Assembly: GCA_902768605.1 (NCBI GenBank)
Contig: CACXLY010000073.1
Span: forward strand, 1-11,996
Source of the DNA: an uncultured Bacteroidales bacterium
Lineage (GTDB): Bacteria; Bacteroidota; Bacteroidia; Bacteroidales; Bacteroidaceae
Reading direction: 5' to 3'
DNA: 11,996 nt
The notes under the pieces are model-generated. The model had not been told where the DNA came from, did not search any database, and saw nothing but the letters and a program-made list of their open reading frames with translations. Positions 1 through 7,038 of this stretch are shown in pieces. The translations under genes were made by a program, and so were the position numbers. The number at the start of each line of letters is the position of its first letter. Position 1 is the stretch's first letter.

Positions 1-70
1 ATAACCATCAATAAGCATCAATAATCACCAATAATCATCAAAGACCGCCAAAGACTACCAAAGAGCATCA
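1..70. repeat. 10-bp tandem repeat array, cut by the window edge
   Basis: Seven consecutive 10-bp units are visible. Units 1-4 are of the type ATAAnCATCA (for example ataagcatca, ataatcatca). Units 5-7 are of the type AAGAnnACCA (for example aagactacca, aagagcatca). All end in CA. The array starts at base 1, so it probably continues to the left. A 10-bp period cannot keep a reading frame, and I see no gene in it. It belongs with the other short-period repeats of this window but has its own period and sequence. Confidence 0.8.
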
Positions 71-89
71 GCGGCATTTCAAAATGTCG

Positions 90-97
90 TACCTTTG
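90..97 (+). promoter_or_regulatory. Possible Bacteroidetes -7 box, no clear target
   Basis: TACCTTTG matches the Bacteroidetes sigma-ABfr -7 consensus TAnnTTTG. I see no convincing -33 TTTG about 19-21 bp upstream, and no recognisable gene follows before ftsK. It could be the start of a leader, a small RNA or a decayed transcription unit. It could also be a chance match, since an 8-bp motif with two free positions occurs often. Confidence 0.3.
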
Positions 98-137
98 TAG
101 TGGAATTCGAAAGGACTCCATGCCGAAGATGCAATTC

Positions 138-225
138 GACACGTCGACAGCTGCCACATGACACGTCAAATCCGCCTTCACGACACGTCATATTGCACTT
201 CGCGACAGCATTCAACGCCCTTTGC
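138..225. repeat. Degenerate 22-bp direct repeats with GACACGTC core
   Basis: GACACGTC occurs at 138-145, 160-167 and 182-189, exactly 22 bp apart. A weaker fourth unit begins with GACA at 204. Units 2 and 3 match at 16 of 22 positions, and units 2-4 end similarly (CTTCAC, CTTCGC, CTTTGC). Each core has inverted halves GAC-AC-GTC, extended to TGAC-AC-GTCA at 159-168. The 22-bp period is not a multiple of three, so it does not look like coding repeats, but it is close to two helical turns. It could be an array of protein-binding sites or a decaying tandem repeat. The rest of the 98-400 stretch shows nothing else I can support. Confidence 0.6.
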
Positions 226-373
226 GGCATACAACATATACAGTAAGGACACGCAGCGGCGCATCCTACTCACCCCCGAAATCTTTGACTTATTGATACA
301 AAACCTGATGTCGCATGAAAGCTGTTCGGGATTTACAAGCGCGTTTTGCCAGCCAGTCAAGTTAAGATTTTGT

Positions 374-451
374 AATTAGCGTAAATTAATCTTTATTCCG
401 CTTCGTATTTTCCTGTTTTTTTCGTAATTTTGCGCCCGAAATTAGCGTAAA
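374..451. repeat. 12-bp direct repeat pair flanking the ftsK promoter
   Basis: AATTAGCGTAAA occurs at 374-385 and again at 440-451, 66 bp apart. The first copy is upstream of the predicted -33 box and the second lies at the predicted transcription start. ATTTTG also precedes both copies, so a short promoter-proximal segment may have been duplicated. Confidence 0.6.
402..432 (+). promoter_or_regulatory. Probable ftsK promoter (-33/-7)
   Basis: TAATTTTG at 425-432 fits the Bacteroidetes -7 consensus TAnnTTTG. TTCG at 402-405 is a three-of-four match to the -33 TTTG, with a 19-bp spacer, the usual distance. Transcription would begin near 438-441, leaving a leader of about 55 nt before the ftsK ATG at 497. 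The spacer contains a run of seven T (416-422), so a length change there would alter the spacing. The leader has no Shine-Dalgarno sequence, as is normal in this phylum. Confidence 0.55.
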
Positions 452-496
452 GCAAGAGAGAAGTCAGAGGCAAGTTAAAGGGAATACAAGAATAAC

Positions 497-3031
497 ATGG
501 ACGCAAAGAAAAGCGTAAGACAATACAAACCTGCGGGCAAGACGACCACGAAGCGCAAGAAGAAAGAGCAGTCCTCGTGGATTCGTTCGTTCAACTGGTT
601 CCGCTCGAACATCAAGGACAACGAGGATGTTGACCCCAAGAAACGCGGTGAGCACAAAGACAATCTCCGTTTCGTCTGGGGAGCCGTTCTCGCCATCCTC
701 TCTTTAGCCATCCTCATCGCCCTTGTCTCCCACGTATTCACGGGCGCAGAGGACCAGAAGTACATCTCGAGCGATTCCTACACCGCAGCCAATTGGCTTG
801 GCCGCTGGGGCTATGAGGTGGCGCATTGGCTGATGGACAACACGTTCGGCGTGTCGAGCATCCTCATCCCCATCCTCATGCTTGCCACGTGCATCCGCAT
901 CATGGGCGTAGCAAAGGTGAGGCTGCATCTGTGGTTCATCAACTGCATGATTGTCATGGCTTGGGCTTCCGCCTTCGCCGCATATATAGTCCGGTATTTC
1001 CCCGGCGCCCAGAACACTTACATCATTTGGGGCGGCATGATTGGTCAGAACGAGCTGAACTTCATGCAGACGAAAGTGGGAGGCTTGGGCACGCTGCTCA
1101 TCTTCATCCTCTCTGCCCTGCTCTATCTCTTCTATCTCAGCGACGAAACCATCACTTGGATACGGCACAAAGTCATCAGAGGCAACAGACAGCAGCAGGC
1201 AACAGACGACGAACTGGAGGACAACGGACTGGAAGACAACCGACAAGCGACAACGGACAACGGACAAGAAGAATTCACTCCCCTGATGCCCGACAGCGAG
1301 GACGAAGAGCCCATCGAAGCAGAAGACGACGAAGAGCCGCACACGCCCTTCAGCGACGAAGCTTCTCAAACCGCCACAACCATAAAGTTCGAGGACGACC
1401 CGCTGGCGCCGCTGAAAGGTCTCGAGGAGCAAGAGAATTCCGACGACATAACTGTTGTCGTGGGGCATGACCCCGAGAAAGCCGACCTGAGCGAAGGCAG
1501 GTCGCTCGAGCCGTACGACCCGAAACTCGACCTCGAGAACTACAAATATCCCACCATCGACCTGCTCACCCACTACGACACCACATCGAACGCCATCGAC
1601 ATGGAGGAGCAGCGCAACAACAAGAACCGCATCAAGACGGTGCTGAGCAACTTCCGCGTGGAGATTCTCGACAACACGAAAGCCACCATCGGCCCCACCA
1701 TCACGCTCTACGAAATAACGCCCGCACCGGGCATCCGCATCAGCACAATCCGCAACCTCGAGGACGACATCGCCCTGAGCCTCAGTGCCCTCGGCATCCG
1801 CATCATAGCGCCCATTCCCGGCAAGGGAACCATCGGCATCGAGGTGCCGAACCAAAAGCCCCAGATGGTTTCGATGGAGAGCATCCTGAACAGCCGCAAG
1901 TTTCAGGAGACGGATTACGAACTGCCCATCGCGCTCGGCAAGACGATTACCAACGAAGTCTTCATCGCCGACCTCGCCAAGATGCCCCACCTGCTCGTGG
2001 CCGGTGCGACGGGTCAAGGCAAGTCCGTCGGCCTGAACGTCATCATCACTTCCCTACTCTACAAGAAGCATCCGGCCGAGTTGAAGCTCGTCATGATAGA
2101 CCCGAAGAAGGTGGAATTCAGCCTCTACGCCCCAATCGTCAACCACTTCCTCGCGCAGGTGGAAGGCAACGAAGACGTGGAAGAACCCATCATCACCGAC
2201 GTCAACAAGGTCATTCAGACCCTCAAGAGCCTCTGCATCGAGATGGACCAACGCTACGACCTCCTCAAGAAAGCTCATGCCAGAAACGTCAAGGAGTACA
2301 ACGAGAAGTTCCGCGAACGCCAGCTCAACCCCAACAACGGGCACAGATATATGCCCTATATCGTGGTGGTAATCGACGAGTATGGCGACCTCATCATGAC
2401 GGCGGGCAAGGAGATAGAGCTGCCCATCGCACGCATCGCCCAGCTGGCACGCGCCGTCGGCATACACATGATTATCGCGACGCAGCGCCCGACAGCCAAC
2501 ATCATCACCGGCACCATCAAGGCAAACTTCCCTGCACGCATGGCATTCAAGGTGACGACGGGCGTGGACAGCAAGACCATCCTCGACCGAACCGGTGCCA
2601 ATCAGCTCGTCGGCAAGGGCGACATGCTCCTGATGACAGGCTCCGAGCCCGTGCGAATCCAATGCGCCTTCATCGACACGAACGAGCTGGAGGACATCGT
2701 ACACTACATCGCAAAGCAGCAAAGCTACACCTCTCCCTACCTCTTGCCGGAAGTTCCTCTCGAAGGCGACGAGGACAGCGGTCTGGGCGATGTCGATATG
2801 ACGCATCTCGACCCGATGTTCGAGGATGCAGCACGCATGATAGTCAGCGAGCAAAACGGCAGCACGAGCATGATTCAGCGCAAGTTCGCCATCGGCTACA
2901 ACCGTGCAGGCCGCCTGATGGACCAGCTCGAGAAGGCAGGCATCGTAGGTCCCGCGAAAGGCAGCAAGCCCCGCGAAGTGCTGTGCGTCAGCGAAGAACA
3001 GCTGATGATGATTATGGACAACCTGAGATGA
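497..3031 (+). CDS. ftsK: DNA translocase FtsK
   Basis: 844-residue FtsK/SpoIIIE-family motor, which pumps chromosomal DNA through the closing septum and aids dimer resolution. The N-terminus is basic and followed by about four membrane segments (roughly residues 57-80, 120-140, 145-165 and 196-214). An acidic low-complexity linker (about 225-335) leads to the alpha/beta motor. Walker A is GATGQGKS at 503-510 and Walker B is VVVIDEYGDL with D627/E628. The C-terminal 70 residues form the gamma winged-helix domain, which in this family reads polar DNA signals (KOPS in E. coli). The ATG at 497 is the first good start after the promoter. Part of the linker (about 242-258) is encoded by 7-bp tandem repeats. 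The stop codon TGA is the first triplet of the octamer array that follows. The order ftsK - lolA-like - trxB is typical of Bacteroidales. Confidence 0.97.
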   Translation: MDAKKSVRQYKPAGKTTTKRKKKEQSSWIRSFNWFRSNIKDNEDVDPKKRGEHKDNLRFVWGAVLAILSLAILIALVSHVFTGAEDQKYISSDSYTAANWLGRWGYEVAHWLMDNTFGVSSILIPILMLATCIRIMGVAKVRLHLWFINCMIVMAWASAFAAYIVRYFPGAQNTYIIWGGMIGQNELNFMQTKVGGLGTLLIFILSALLYLFYLSDETITWIRHKVIRGNRQQQATDDELEDNGLEDNRQATTDNGQEEFTPLMPDSEDEEPIEAEDDEEPHTPFSDEASQTATTIKFEDDPLAPLKGLEEQENSDDITVVVGHDPEKADLSEGRSLEPYDPKLDLENYKYPTIDLLTHYDTTSNAIDMEEQRNNKNRIKTVLSNFRVEILDNTKATIGPTITLYEITPAPGIRISTIRNLEDDIALSLSALGIRIIAPIPGKGTIGIEVPNQKPQMVSMESILNSRKFQETDYELPIALGKTITNEVFIADLAKMPHLLVAGATGQGKSVGLNVIITSLLYKKHPAELKLVMIDPKKVEFSLYAPIVNHFLAQVEGNEDVEEPIITDVNKVIQTLKSLCIEMDQRYDLLKKAHARNVKEYNEKFRERQLNPNNGHRYMPYIVVVIDEYGDLIMTAGKEIELPIARIAQLARAVGIHMIIATQRPTANIITGTIKANFPARMAFKVTTGVDSKTILDRTGANQLVGKGDMLLMTGSEPVRIQCAFIDTNELEDIVHYIAKQQSYTSPYLLPEVPLEGDEDSGLGDVDMTHLDPMFEDAARMIVSEQNGSTSMIQRKFAIGYNRAGRLMDQLEKAGIVGPAKGSKPREVLCVSEEQLMMIMDNLR
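1221..1270. repeat. In-frame heptamer repeat within ftsK linker
   Basis: Five contiguous 7-bp units occupy 1236-1270: acaaccg, acaagcg, acaacgg, acaacgg, acaagaa. A further acaacgg lies at 1221-1227, and related CAACAG-rich sequence lies upstream (about 1180-1205). Three heptamers make 21 nt, so the frame survives. They encode part of the hydrophilic DN/Q-rich linker between the membrane and motor domains. Confidence 0.7.
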
Positions 3032-3060
3032 AAAGGTGAAAAAGTGAAAGGTTGAAAAAG
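3029..3060. repeat. Octamer array tgaaaagg after ftsK
   Basis: Four 8-bp units: tgaaaagg, tgaaaaag, tgaaaggt, tgaaaaag. The first TGA is the ftsK stop codon. The first 21 bp are identical to 7046-7066 downstream of the ABC ATPase gene. The array is also the inverted complement of the octamers inside the lolA signal sequence (3151-3178). Confidence 0.85.
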
Positions 3061-3092
3061 ATAGTTATTAGAACAAATTGAACAATACAGAA

Positions 3093-3755
3093 ATGAAAAA
3101 GCCAAAGATTATGATTATGAACCGCATAGCATTCCTGCTTTTTATTTACATTTTCACCTTTTCACCTTTTCACCTTTTAATGGCTCAGGATGCCATGAAG
3201 GTGCTCGACATTACAGCCGACCGCATTCGCAAGGCAGGAAACATCAAGATTGAATACAAGGCCGGCATCTTTGCAGGAGCAACCGAGAAGGCTTCCTCCA
3301 CAGGTACGATGTGGCTGCAGGAAAGCAAGCTGAAGCTCATCACGGACGACGTCTCCACCTGGTACAACGGCAAGACGCGCTGGTGCTACGTCACCGAAGC
3401 AAACGAGGTAAACATCGACGAACCCTCCAAAAAGGAGATGGCCTCGATGAACCCCTATACCTTCATGAACATCTACAAGAAAGGCTTCAAGATGACCGTC
3501 AAGGAAACCGTCCTCCGAGGCGAAGCGGTCTATGAAGTCTATCTGCGTGCCCGCTACGCCAAGATGGACGTCAAGGAAGTATATGTCGACATCCGCAAGA
3601 GCGACTACCAGCCCCTCTGCATCCGAGTCCGCGAAGACAACGACTGGCAGCGCGTCAGCATCCTCAGCTTCAAGGGCAACCTGCAGCTCAACGACGAATT
3701 CTTCACCTTCCCGGAAAAAGACTATCCAAACGTCCTGAAGAACGATATGAGATAA
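3093..3755 (+). CDS. lolA: LolA-like outer-membrane lipoprotein carrier
   Basis: Predicted secreted protein of 220 residues from the ATG at 3093 (MKKPKIM...). An in-frame TTG at 3078 would add five residues but is a poorer start, and ATGs at 3111 and 3117 are also possible. The signal peptide has a basic n-region, a long hydrophobic core (about 12-30) and likely cleavage after A31, before QDAMKVLD. The mature part has the LolA-family pattern: an amphipathic N-terminal helix (VLDITADRIRKAG), a strand-rich half-barrel with TMWLQESKLKL and WYNGKTRWCYV, and a late FTFPEKDYPNV segment. Family role: carrying lipoproteins across the periplasm to the outer membrane. Bacteroidetes LolA-like proteins are diverse, so the exact cargo is inferred. 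Position between ftsK and trxB supports the call. Oddly, residues 20-29 of the signal peptide are encoded by an octamer tandem repeat. Confidence 0.85.
   Translation: MKKPKIMIMNRIAFLLFIYIFTFSPFHLLMAQDAMKVLDITADRIRKAGNIKIEYKAGIFAGATEKASSTGTMWLQESKLKLITDDVSTWYNGKTRWCYVTEANEVNIDEPSKKEMASMNPYTFMNIYKKGFKMTVKETVLRGEAVYEVYLRARYAKMDVKEVYVDIRKSDYQPLCIRVREDNDWQRVSILSFKGNLQLNDEFFTFPEKDYPNVLKNDMR
3151..3178. repeat. TTTTCACC octamers encoding the LolA signal core
   Basis: Three full TTTTCACC units (3151-3158, 3159-3166, 3167-3174) plus TTTT. This is the octamer repeat of 3029-3060 and 7046-7084 in the opposite orientation. In the lolA frame it is translated as residues about 20-29 (FTFSPFHLL), the middle of the hydrophobic signal segment. 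Confidence 0.9.
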
Positions 3756-3786
3756 TTGAAAAGAATGAAGAATTTGCTACCGCGCT

Positions 3787-3842
3787 GAATTATGAATTAT
3801 GAATTGTGAATTATGAACTATGAATTATGAACTATGAACTAT
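3787..3842. repeat. Heptamer array gaattat before and into trxB
   Basis: Eight contiguous 7-bp units of gaattat with variants gaattgt and gaactat. It fills most of the 78-bp lolA-trxB gap. The trxB start codon (3834-3836) spans the last two units, so codons 1-3 (ATG AAC TAT) are repeat-encoded. The opposite-strand version lies at 6288-6315. Confidence 0.9.
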
Positions 3843-4769
3843 ACAAGACTTCTTATAATCGGTAGCGGCCCTGCAGGCTACACCGCCGGCATCTATGCAG
3901 GCCGGGCCAATCTCTCTCCCACCCTCATTGAAGGATTCCAACCGGGCGGACAACTCACCATCACGACAGAAATAGAGAACTTCCCCGGCTGGCCCGAAGG
4001 CGTCGATGCCAACGAGCTGATGGACAACATGCGCCGGCAGGCAGAACGCTTCGGCACGCAGATGCTGCCCAATGCAGTCACAAAGGTTGACCTCGATGTT
4101 CGTCCCTTCCATGTCACCCTCGACGACGGGAGCGAATGGACAGCAGACAGCCTCATCATCGCCACCGGAGCAAGCGCCAAGTATCTCGGCCTGAGCGACG
4201 AACAGAAATATATGGGCCGAGGCGTTAGCGCCTGTGCCACTTGCGACGGCTTCTTCTACCGCAAGAAAGTGGTGGCCGTGGTTGGAGGCGGCGATACAGC
4301 TTGCGAAGAAGCATCCTATCTGGCCGGACTCGCTTCGAAAGTCTATCTCATCGTCCGCAAGCCTTTCCTTCGTGCCAGCAAGATAATGCAGGAACGCGTC
4401 TTCAGCAACGAGAAGATTGAGGTGCTCTTCGAGACCAATACCGTCGGGCTTTATGGCGAAAACGGCGTGGAAGGCGCACATCTCGTTTACAGAAGAGGCG
4501 AAAGCGACGAAAGGCAATACGACCTCCCCATCGACGGCTTCTTCCTCGCCATCGGACATCACCCAAACAGCGAGCTCTTCGCCGCTTGGGTCAAGACCGA
4601 CGAGAACGGCTTCATCCTGACAGAAGGCGACTCGCCGCGGACAAACATTCCAGGCGTCTATGCCGCCGGCGACGTTGCCGACTCGAAATACAGGCAAGCC
4701 GTCATCGCTGCAGGCAGCGGAGCCAAAGCAGCCATGGAAGCAGAAAAGTATCTGGCATCCTCTAACTAA
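3834..4769 (+). CDS. trxB: Thioredoxin reductase (NADPH)
   Basis: 311-residue class II flavoprotein disulfide reductase, cytoplasmic, which passes electrons from NADPH through FAD to thioredoxin. The FAD-binding GSGPAGYTAGIYAGRA motif is at residues 10-25 and GGQL at 38-41. The redox-active CATC is at C134-C137. The NADPH-domain motif GGGDTACEEA is at 151-160, and a C-terminal GVYAAGDVAD FAD motif precedes YRQAV. The length is normal for low-molecular-weight TrxB. The start at 3834 is forced, because the only upstream in-frame ATG (3813) is followed by a TGA at 3828. The N-terminus before the FAD motif is therefore short, and its first three codons come from the heptamer array. This is the third gene of the ftsK - lolA-like - trxB run. 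Confidence 0.97.
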   Translation: MNYTRLLIIGSGPAGYTAGIYAGRANLSPTLIEGFQPGGQLTITTEIENFPGWPEGVDANELMDNMRRQAERFGTQMLPNAVTKVDLDVRPFHVTLDDGSEWTADSLIIATGASAKYLGLSDEQKYMGRGVSACATCDGFFYRKKVVAVVGGGDTACEEASYLAGLASKVYLIVRKPFLRASKIMQERVFSNEKIEVLFETNTVGLYGENGVEGAHLVYRRGESDERQYDLPIDGFFLAIGHHPNSELFAAWVKTDENGFILTEGDSPRTNIPGVYAAGDVADSKYRQAVIAAGSGAKAAMEAEKYLASSN

Positions 4770-4770
4770 C

Positions 4771-4804
4771 TCTCCTCAAGGAGAACTCATGAATTATGAA
4801 TTCA
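4771..4804. repeat. Short palindrome plus heptamers at trxB/DUF5687 junction
   Basis: TCTCCT (4771-4776) and AGGAGA (4779-4784) form a perfect palindrome directly after the trxB stop. No T-run follows, so it is not a standard terminator. Next come one gaattat unit (4791-4797) and gaattca (4798-4804). The start codon of the next gene (4796-4798) lies in these units. Confidence 0.65.
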
Positions 4805-6295
4805 TATAAGCTCTACAAACTGATAGCGAAGAATGCCGACCTGAAAACGAAACGGCATCCGATGCTCGACAAGAACCGCTTCATGAAGTTCCTCATGGCC
4901 TTCATGTGGCTCTACTATGCAGCTATCCTCCTCTTCATGGGTGTAGTGATGGCTGTCGGCATGAAAGGCAGCTACAACGGCGTCGCCGCTTTCCACGTCT
5001 TCGACGGCGGAATGCTCTATCTGCTGATTTGCGACTTCTGGTTCCGCTTCGGCCTGCAAGAGACGCCTGCGCAAAACATGCAGCCTTATTCCCTGCTGCC
5101 CATTCGCCGCAGCTTCCTGATGAACGTCTATCTCACACGTTCCGGCTTTGCATGGGGTAACCTCTATTGGGGCTTCCTGCTCGTTCCCTTCGCTCTTATC
5201 GCGATAGCAGTTCCTCTTGGATGGGGAGCGTGCATCGGCTGGCTGCTGGGCTGGTGGCTGCTTTTGATTGCCAACGGCTTTGCCTATCTCTTCTGCCGAG
5301 CCCTTATCCTGAAGCACTTGGCATGGACGCTCCTTCCCGCCGCCATTCATGGTGCCTTGCTGGCCGTCATGCTCATTCCCGACAAGAACCCGCTCGACAT
5401 GCCATGCACCCTCTTTATGTACGACTTCCTGCAATGGAAGTTGTGGCCATTCCTCTTGGTTGGCTGTATTATTGCCCTCCTCTACTGGGCAAACTACAAG
5501 CTGCAGATGGGCATGGTTTATGACGAAGTCGGCAAGAAGGAGGAGAAGGAAATCAAGCACGCCACGCAGTTTAACTTCCTGAACAGATACGGCAAGCTCG
5601 GCGAATACTTCAAACTCGAGATAAAGCAACGCATGCGCAACAAGACGGTGAGGATGAGCTTCCTTGTCGGTATTGGACTGATGGTGATGTTCAGCGTCAT
5701 CATGTACTTCAGCGATGTCTATGACAACAGCTTCATGCGCTCGTTCATCTGTCTCTACAACTACATCATCCTTGGCATGATGACGCTCGTGACGATTATG
5801 TGCTACGAGGGCAACTACATCGACGGCCTGATGAGCCGCCGCGAAAGCATCCTGCAACTGCTCACCGCCAAGTACTACTTCAACACCCTGCTGCTCCTCA
5901 TCCCGCCCATCATCCTGTCGCCCTTGATGATAATCGGCAAGATGTCCGTCTGGATGAACATCGGATACCTCTTCTTCACGGCAGGCGTGCTCTACCCGCT
6001 CCTCTTCCAAATGGCGGTTTATAACAACAACACCTTGCCCATGAACACAAAGATAACAAGCAAACAGGGCAACACGGCTCAGCAGATTGTCAGCATGGTT
6101 ATCCTCTTCCTGCCGATTGGCTTGGAGAAGGCTGCAACGGCTTTGCTCGGCGAGCCTTGGGGATATCTCTTCCTCGCTGCGCTCGGCATCATTGGTATCG
6201 CTACACATCAGTATTGGCTTCGGAATGTCTATTCCCGCTTCATGGCCCGTCGCTATAAGAACATGGAAGGCTTCCGCGCCTCAAGAAATTCATAA
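4796..6295 (+). CDS. DUF5687 family ABC transporter permease
   Basis: 499-residue polytopic inner-membrane protein with about 10-12 hydrophobic segments. The first is around residues 31-56, a dense block lies at about 120-170, and further segments fill the second half. A charged cytosolic stretch sits near the middle (VGKKEEKEIKHATQFNFLN). The layout, the segment LGEYFKLEIKQRMRNKTVR before the second membrane block and the ATPase gene 23 bp downstream match the Bacteroidetes DUF5687 family, which pairs with an ABC ATPase. It is probably the membrane half of an ABC-2-type exporter. The substrate is unknown. An upstream ATG at 4789 is out of frame and closes at once, so 4796 is chosen. Both the first codons (MNS) and the last (NS, stop) come from gaattat-type heptamers. 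Confidence 0.8.
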   Translation: MNSYKLYKLIAKNADLKTKRHPMLDKNRFMKFLMAFMWLYYAAILLFMGVVMAVGMKGSYNGVAAFHVFDGGMLYLLICDFWFRFGLQETPAQNMQPYSLLPIRRSFLMNVYLTRSGFAWGNLYWGFLLVPFALIAIAVPLGWGACIGWLLGWWLLLIANGFAYLFCRALILKHLAWTLLPAAIHGALLAVMLIPDKNPLDMPCTLFMYDFLQWKLWPFLLVGCIIALLYWANYKLQMGMVYDEVGKKEEKEIKHATQFNFLNRYGKLGEYFKLEIKQRMRNKTVRMSFLVGIGLMVMFSVIMYFSDVYDNSFMRSFICLYNYIILGMMTLVTIMCYEGNYIDGLMSRRESILQLLTAKYYFNTLLLLIPPIILSPLMIIGKMSVWMNIGYLFFTAGVLYPLLFQMAVYNNNTLPMNTKITSKQGNTAQQIVSMVILFLPIGLEKAATALLGEPWGYLFLAALGIIGIATHQYWLRNVYSRFMARRYKNMEGFRASRNS

Positions 6296-6315
6296 TTCAT
6301 AATTCATAATTCATA
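6288..6315. repeat. Inverted gaattat heptamers at DUF5687/ABC junction
   Basis: Four attcata units, the reverse complement of the 3787-3842 array (about 20 bp of perfect identity). They begin inside the last codons of the permease gene, whose TAA (6293-6295) is repeat-encoded. They end 3 bp before the ATPase ATG at 6319. Confidence 0.9.
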
Positions 6316-6318
6316 GTT

Positions 6319-7038
6319 ATGGAAATTATAATCAACAATCTCAAAAAGACATTCGGCGAAAAGGTTGCCGTCGATATACCCGAGTTAACTATCCATAGCG
6401 GCGAACTGCTGGGACTTGTCGGCAACAACGGTGCGGGCAAGAGTACGCTCTTCCGCCTTATCCTCGACCTCATCAAAGCTGATACAGGAACCGTTCACAT
6501 GAGGGGGGGTAATGTTGATGTCAACGTTGCCGAGACAGAAGCTTGGAAGGACTGGACAGGTGCTTTCGTCGACGAGAGCTTCCTCATCGACTACCTGACA
6601 CCCGACGAGTACTTCCAGTTCATTGCCCGCCTCACCGATACCAGCGACGAACAGCTGCAGGAGTTCCTTGCGCAGCACCAGCACTTCATGGCCGACGAGC
6701 TGGCCGGGCAGAAGAAACTCATCCGAACGCTCAGTGCCGGCAACAAGCAGAAGGTTGGCATCATGGCGGCAATGTTGCTCCGCCCGCAAGTGCTCATCCT
6801 CGACGAACCATTCAACTTCCTCGACCCCAGCAGCCAAAATGCCATCAAGCATCTGCTGAAGAAGTACAACGAGGAAACGGGAGCAACGATTCTCGTCAGC
6901 AGCCACAACCTGCAACATACCGTCGACATCAGCGAACGCATTGTGCTTCTCGAACACGGCAAAGTCATACACGACATCGACAACAAAGAGAAGCAAGCGC
7001 AAAATATCCTCGAGAACTACTTCGAGATTAACGACTGA
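6319..7038 (+). CDS. ABC transporter ATP-binding protein
   Basis: 239-residue single nucleotide-binding domain, peripheral on the cytoplasmic face, predicted to power the DUF5687 permease encoded immediately upstream. Walker A is GNNGAGKST (35-43), Walker B is VLILDEP (158-164, catalytic E163), the D-loop is FLDPSS (167-172) and the switch histidine is H196 (SSHNL). The signature is LSAGN (138-142) instead of LSGGQ. Where the Q-loop glutamine is expected the sequence reads AFVDES, so the Q appears replaced. Both deviations are tolerated in some ABC-2 exporter ATPases, and all catalytic residues remain, so it should be active. A run of seven G (6503-6509) codes for part of residues 62-64. The stop TGA opens the octamer array that follows. 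Confidence 0.93.
   Translation: MEIIINNLKKTFGEKVAVDIPELTIHSGELLGLVGNNGAGKSTLFRLILDLIKADTGTVHMRGGNVDVNVAETEAWKDWTGAFVDESFLIDYLTPDEYFQFIARLTDTSDEQLQEFLAQHQHFMADELAGQKKLIRTLSAGNKQKVGIMAAMLLRPQVLILDEPFNFLDPSSQNAIKHLLKKYNEETGATILVSSHNLQHTVDISERIVLLEHGKVIHDIDNKEKQAQNILENYFEIND

Noticed and set aside
158..379. 73-codon open frame on the + strand in the ftsK upstream region
   Set aside because: It overlaps the 22-bp repeat, whose period does not preserve a frame. It has no recognisable domain and unremarkable composition. I cannot support it as a gene, though a decayed coding region is possible.
704..2017. 437-codon open frame on the minus strand opposite ftsK
   Set aside because: It is antisense to a certain gene with intact FtsK motifs. 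Its translation is rich in H, V, D and R, typical of reverse-strand shadows, and shows no recognisable domain.
3078..3092. TTG at 3078 as the lolA start
   Set aside because: It would add only MNNTE before an ATG followed by a normal signal-peptide n-region (MKKPK). ATG at 3093 is the more likely start.
3787..3842. Heptamer or octamer arrays as a CRISPR array
   Set aside because: Units are 7-8 bp without spacers, far from the 24-40 bp repeat plus unique spacer pattern, and no cas genes are present.
4771..4784. Palindrome after trxB as an intrinsic terminator
   Set aside because: The stem is only 5-6 bp with a small loop and is followed by GAACTCATG, not by a T-run.
4802..6208. 468-codon open frame on the minus strand opposite the DUF5687 gene
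   Set aside because: It covers the permease gene almost exactly. The product is a charged H/E/V-rich chain with no domain, as expected from the complement of codons for membrane segments.
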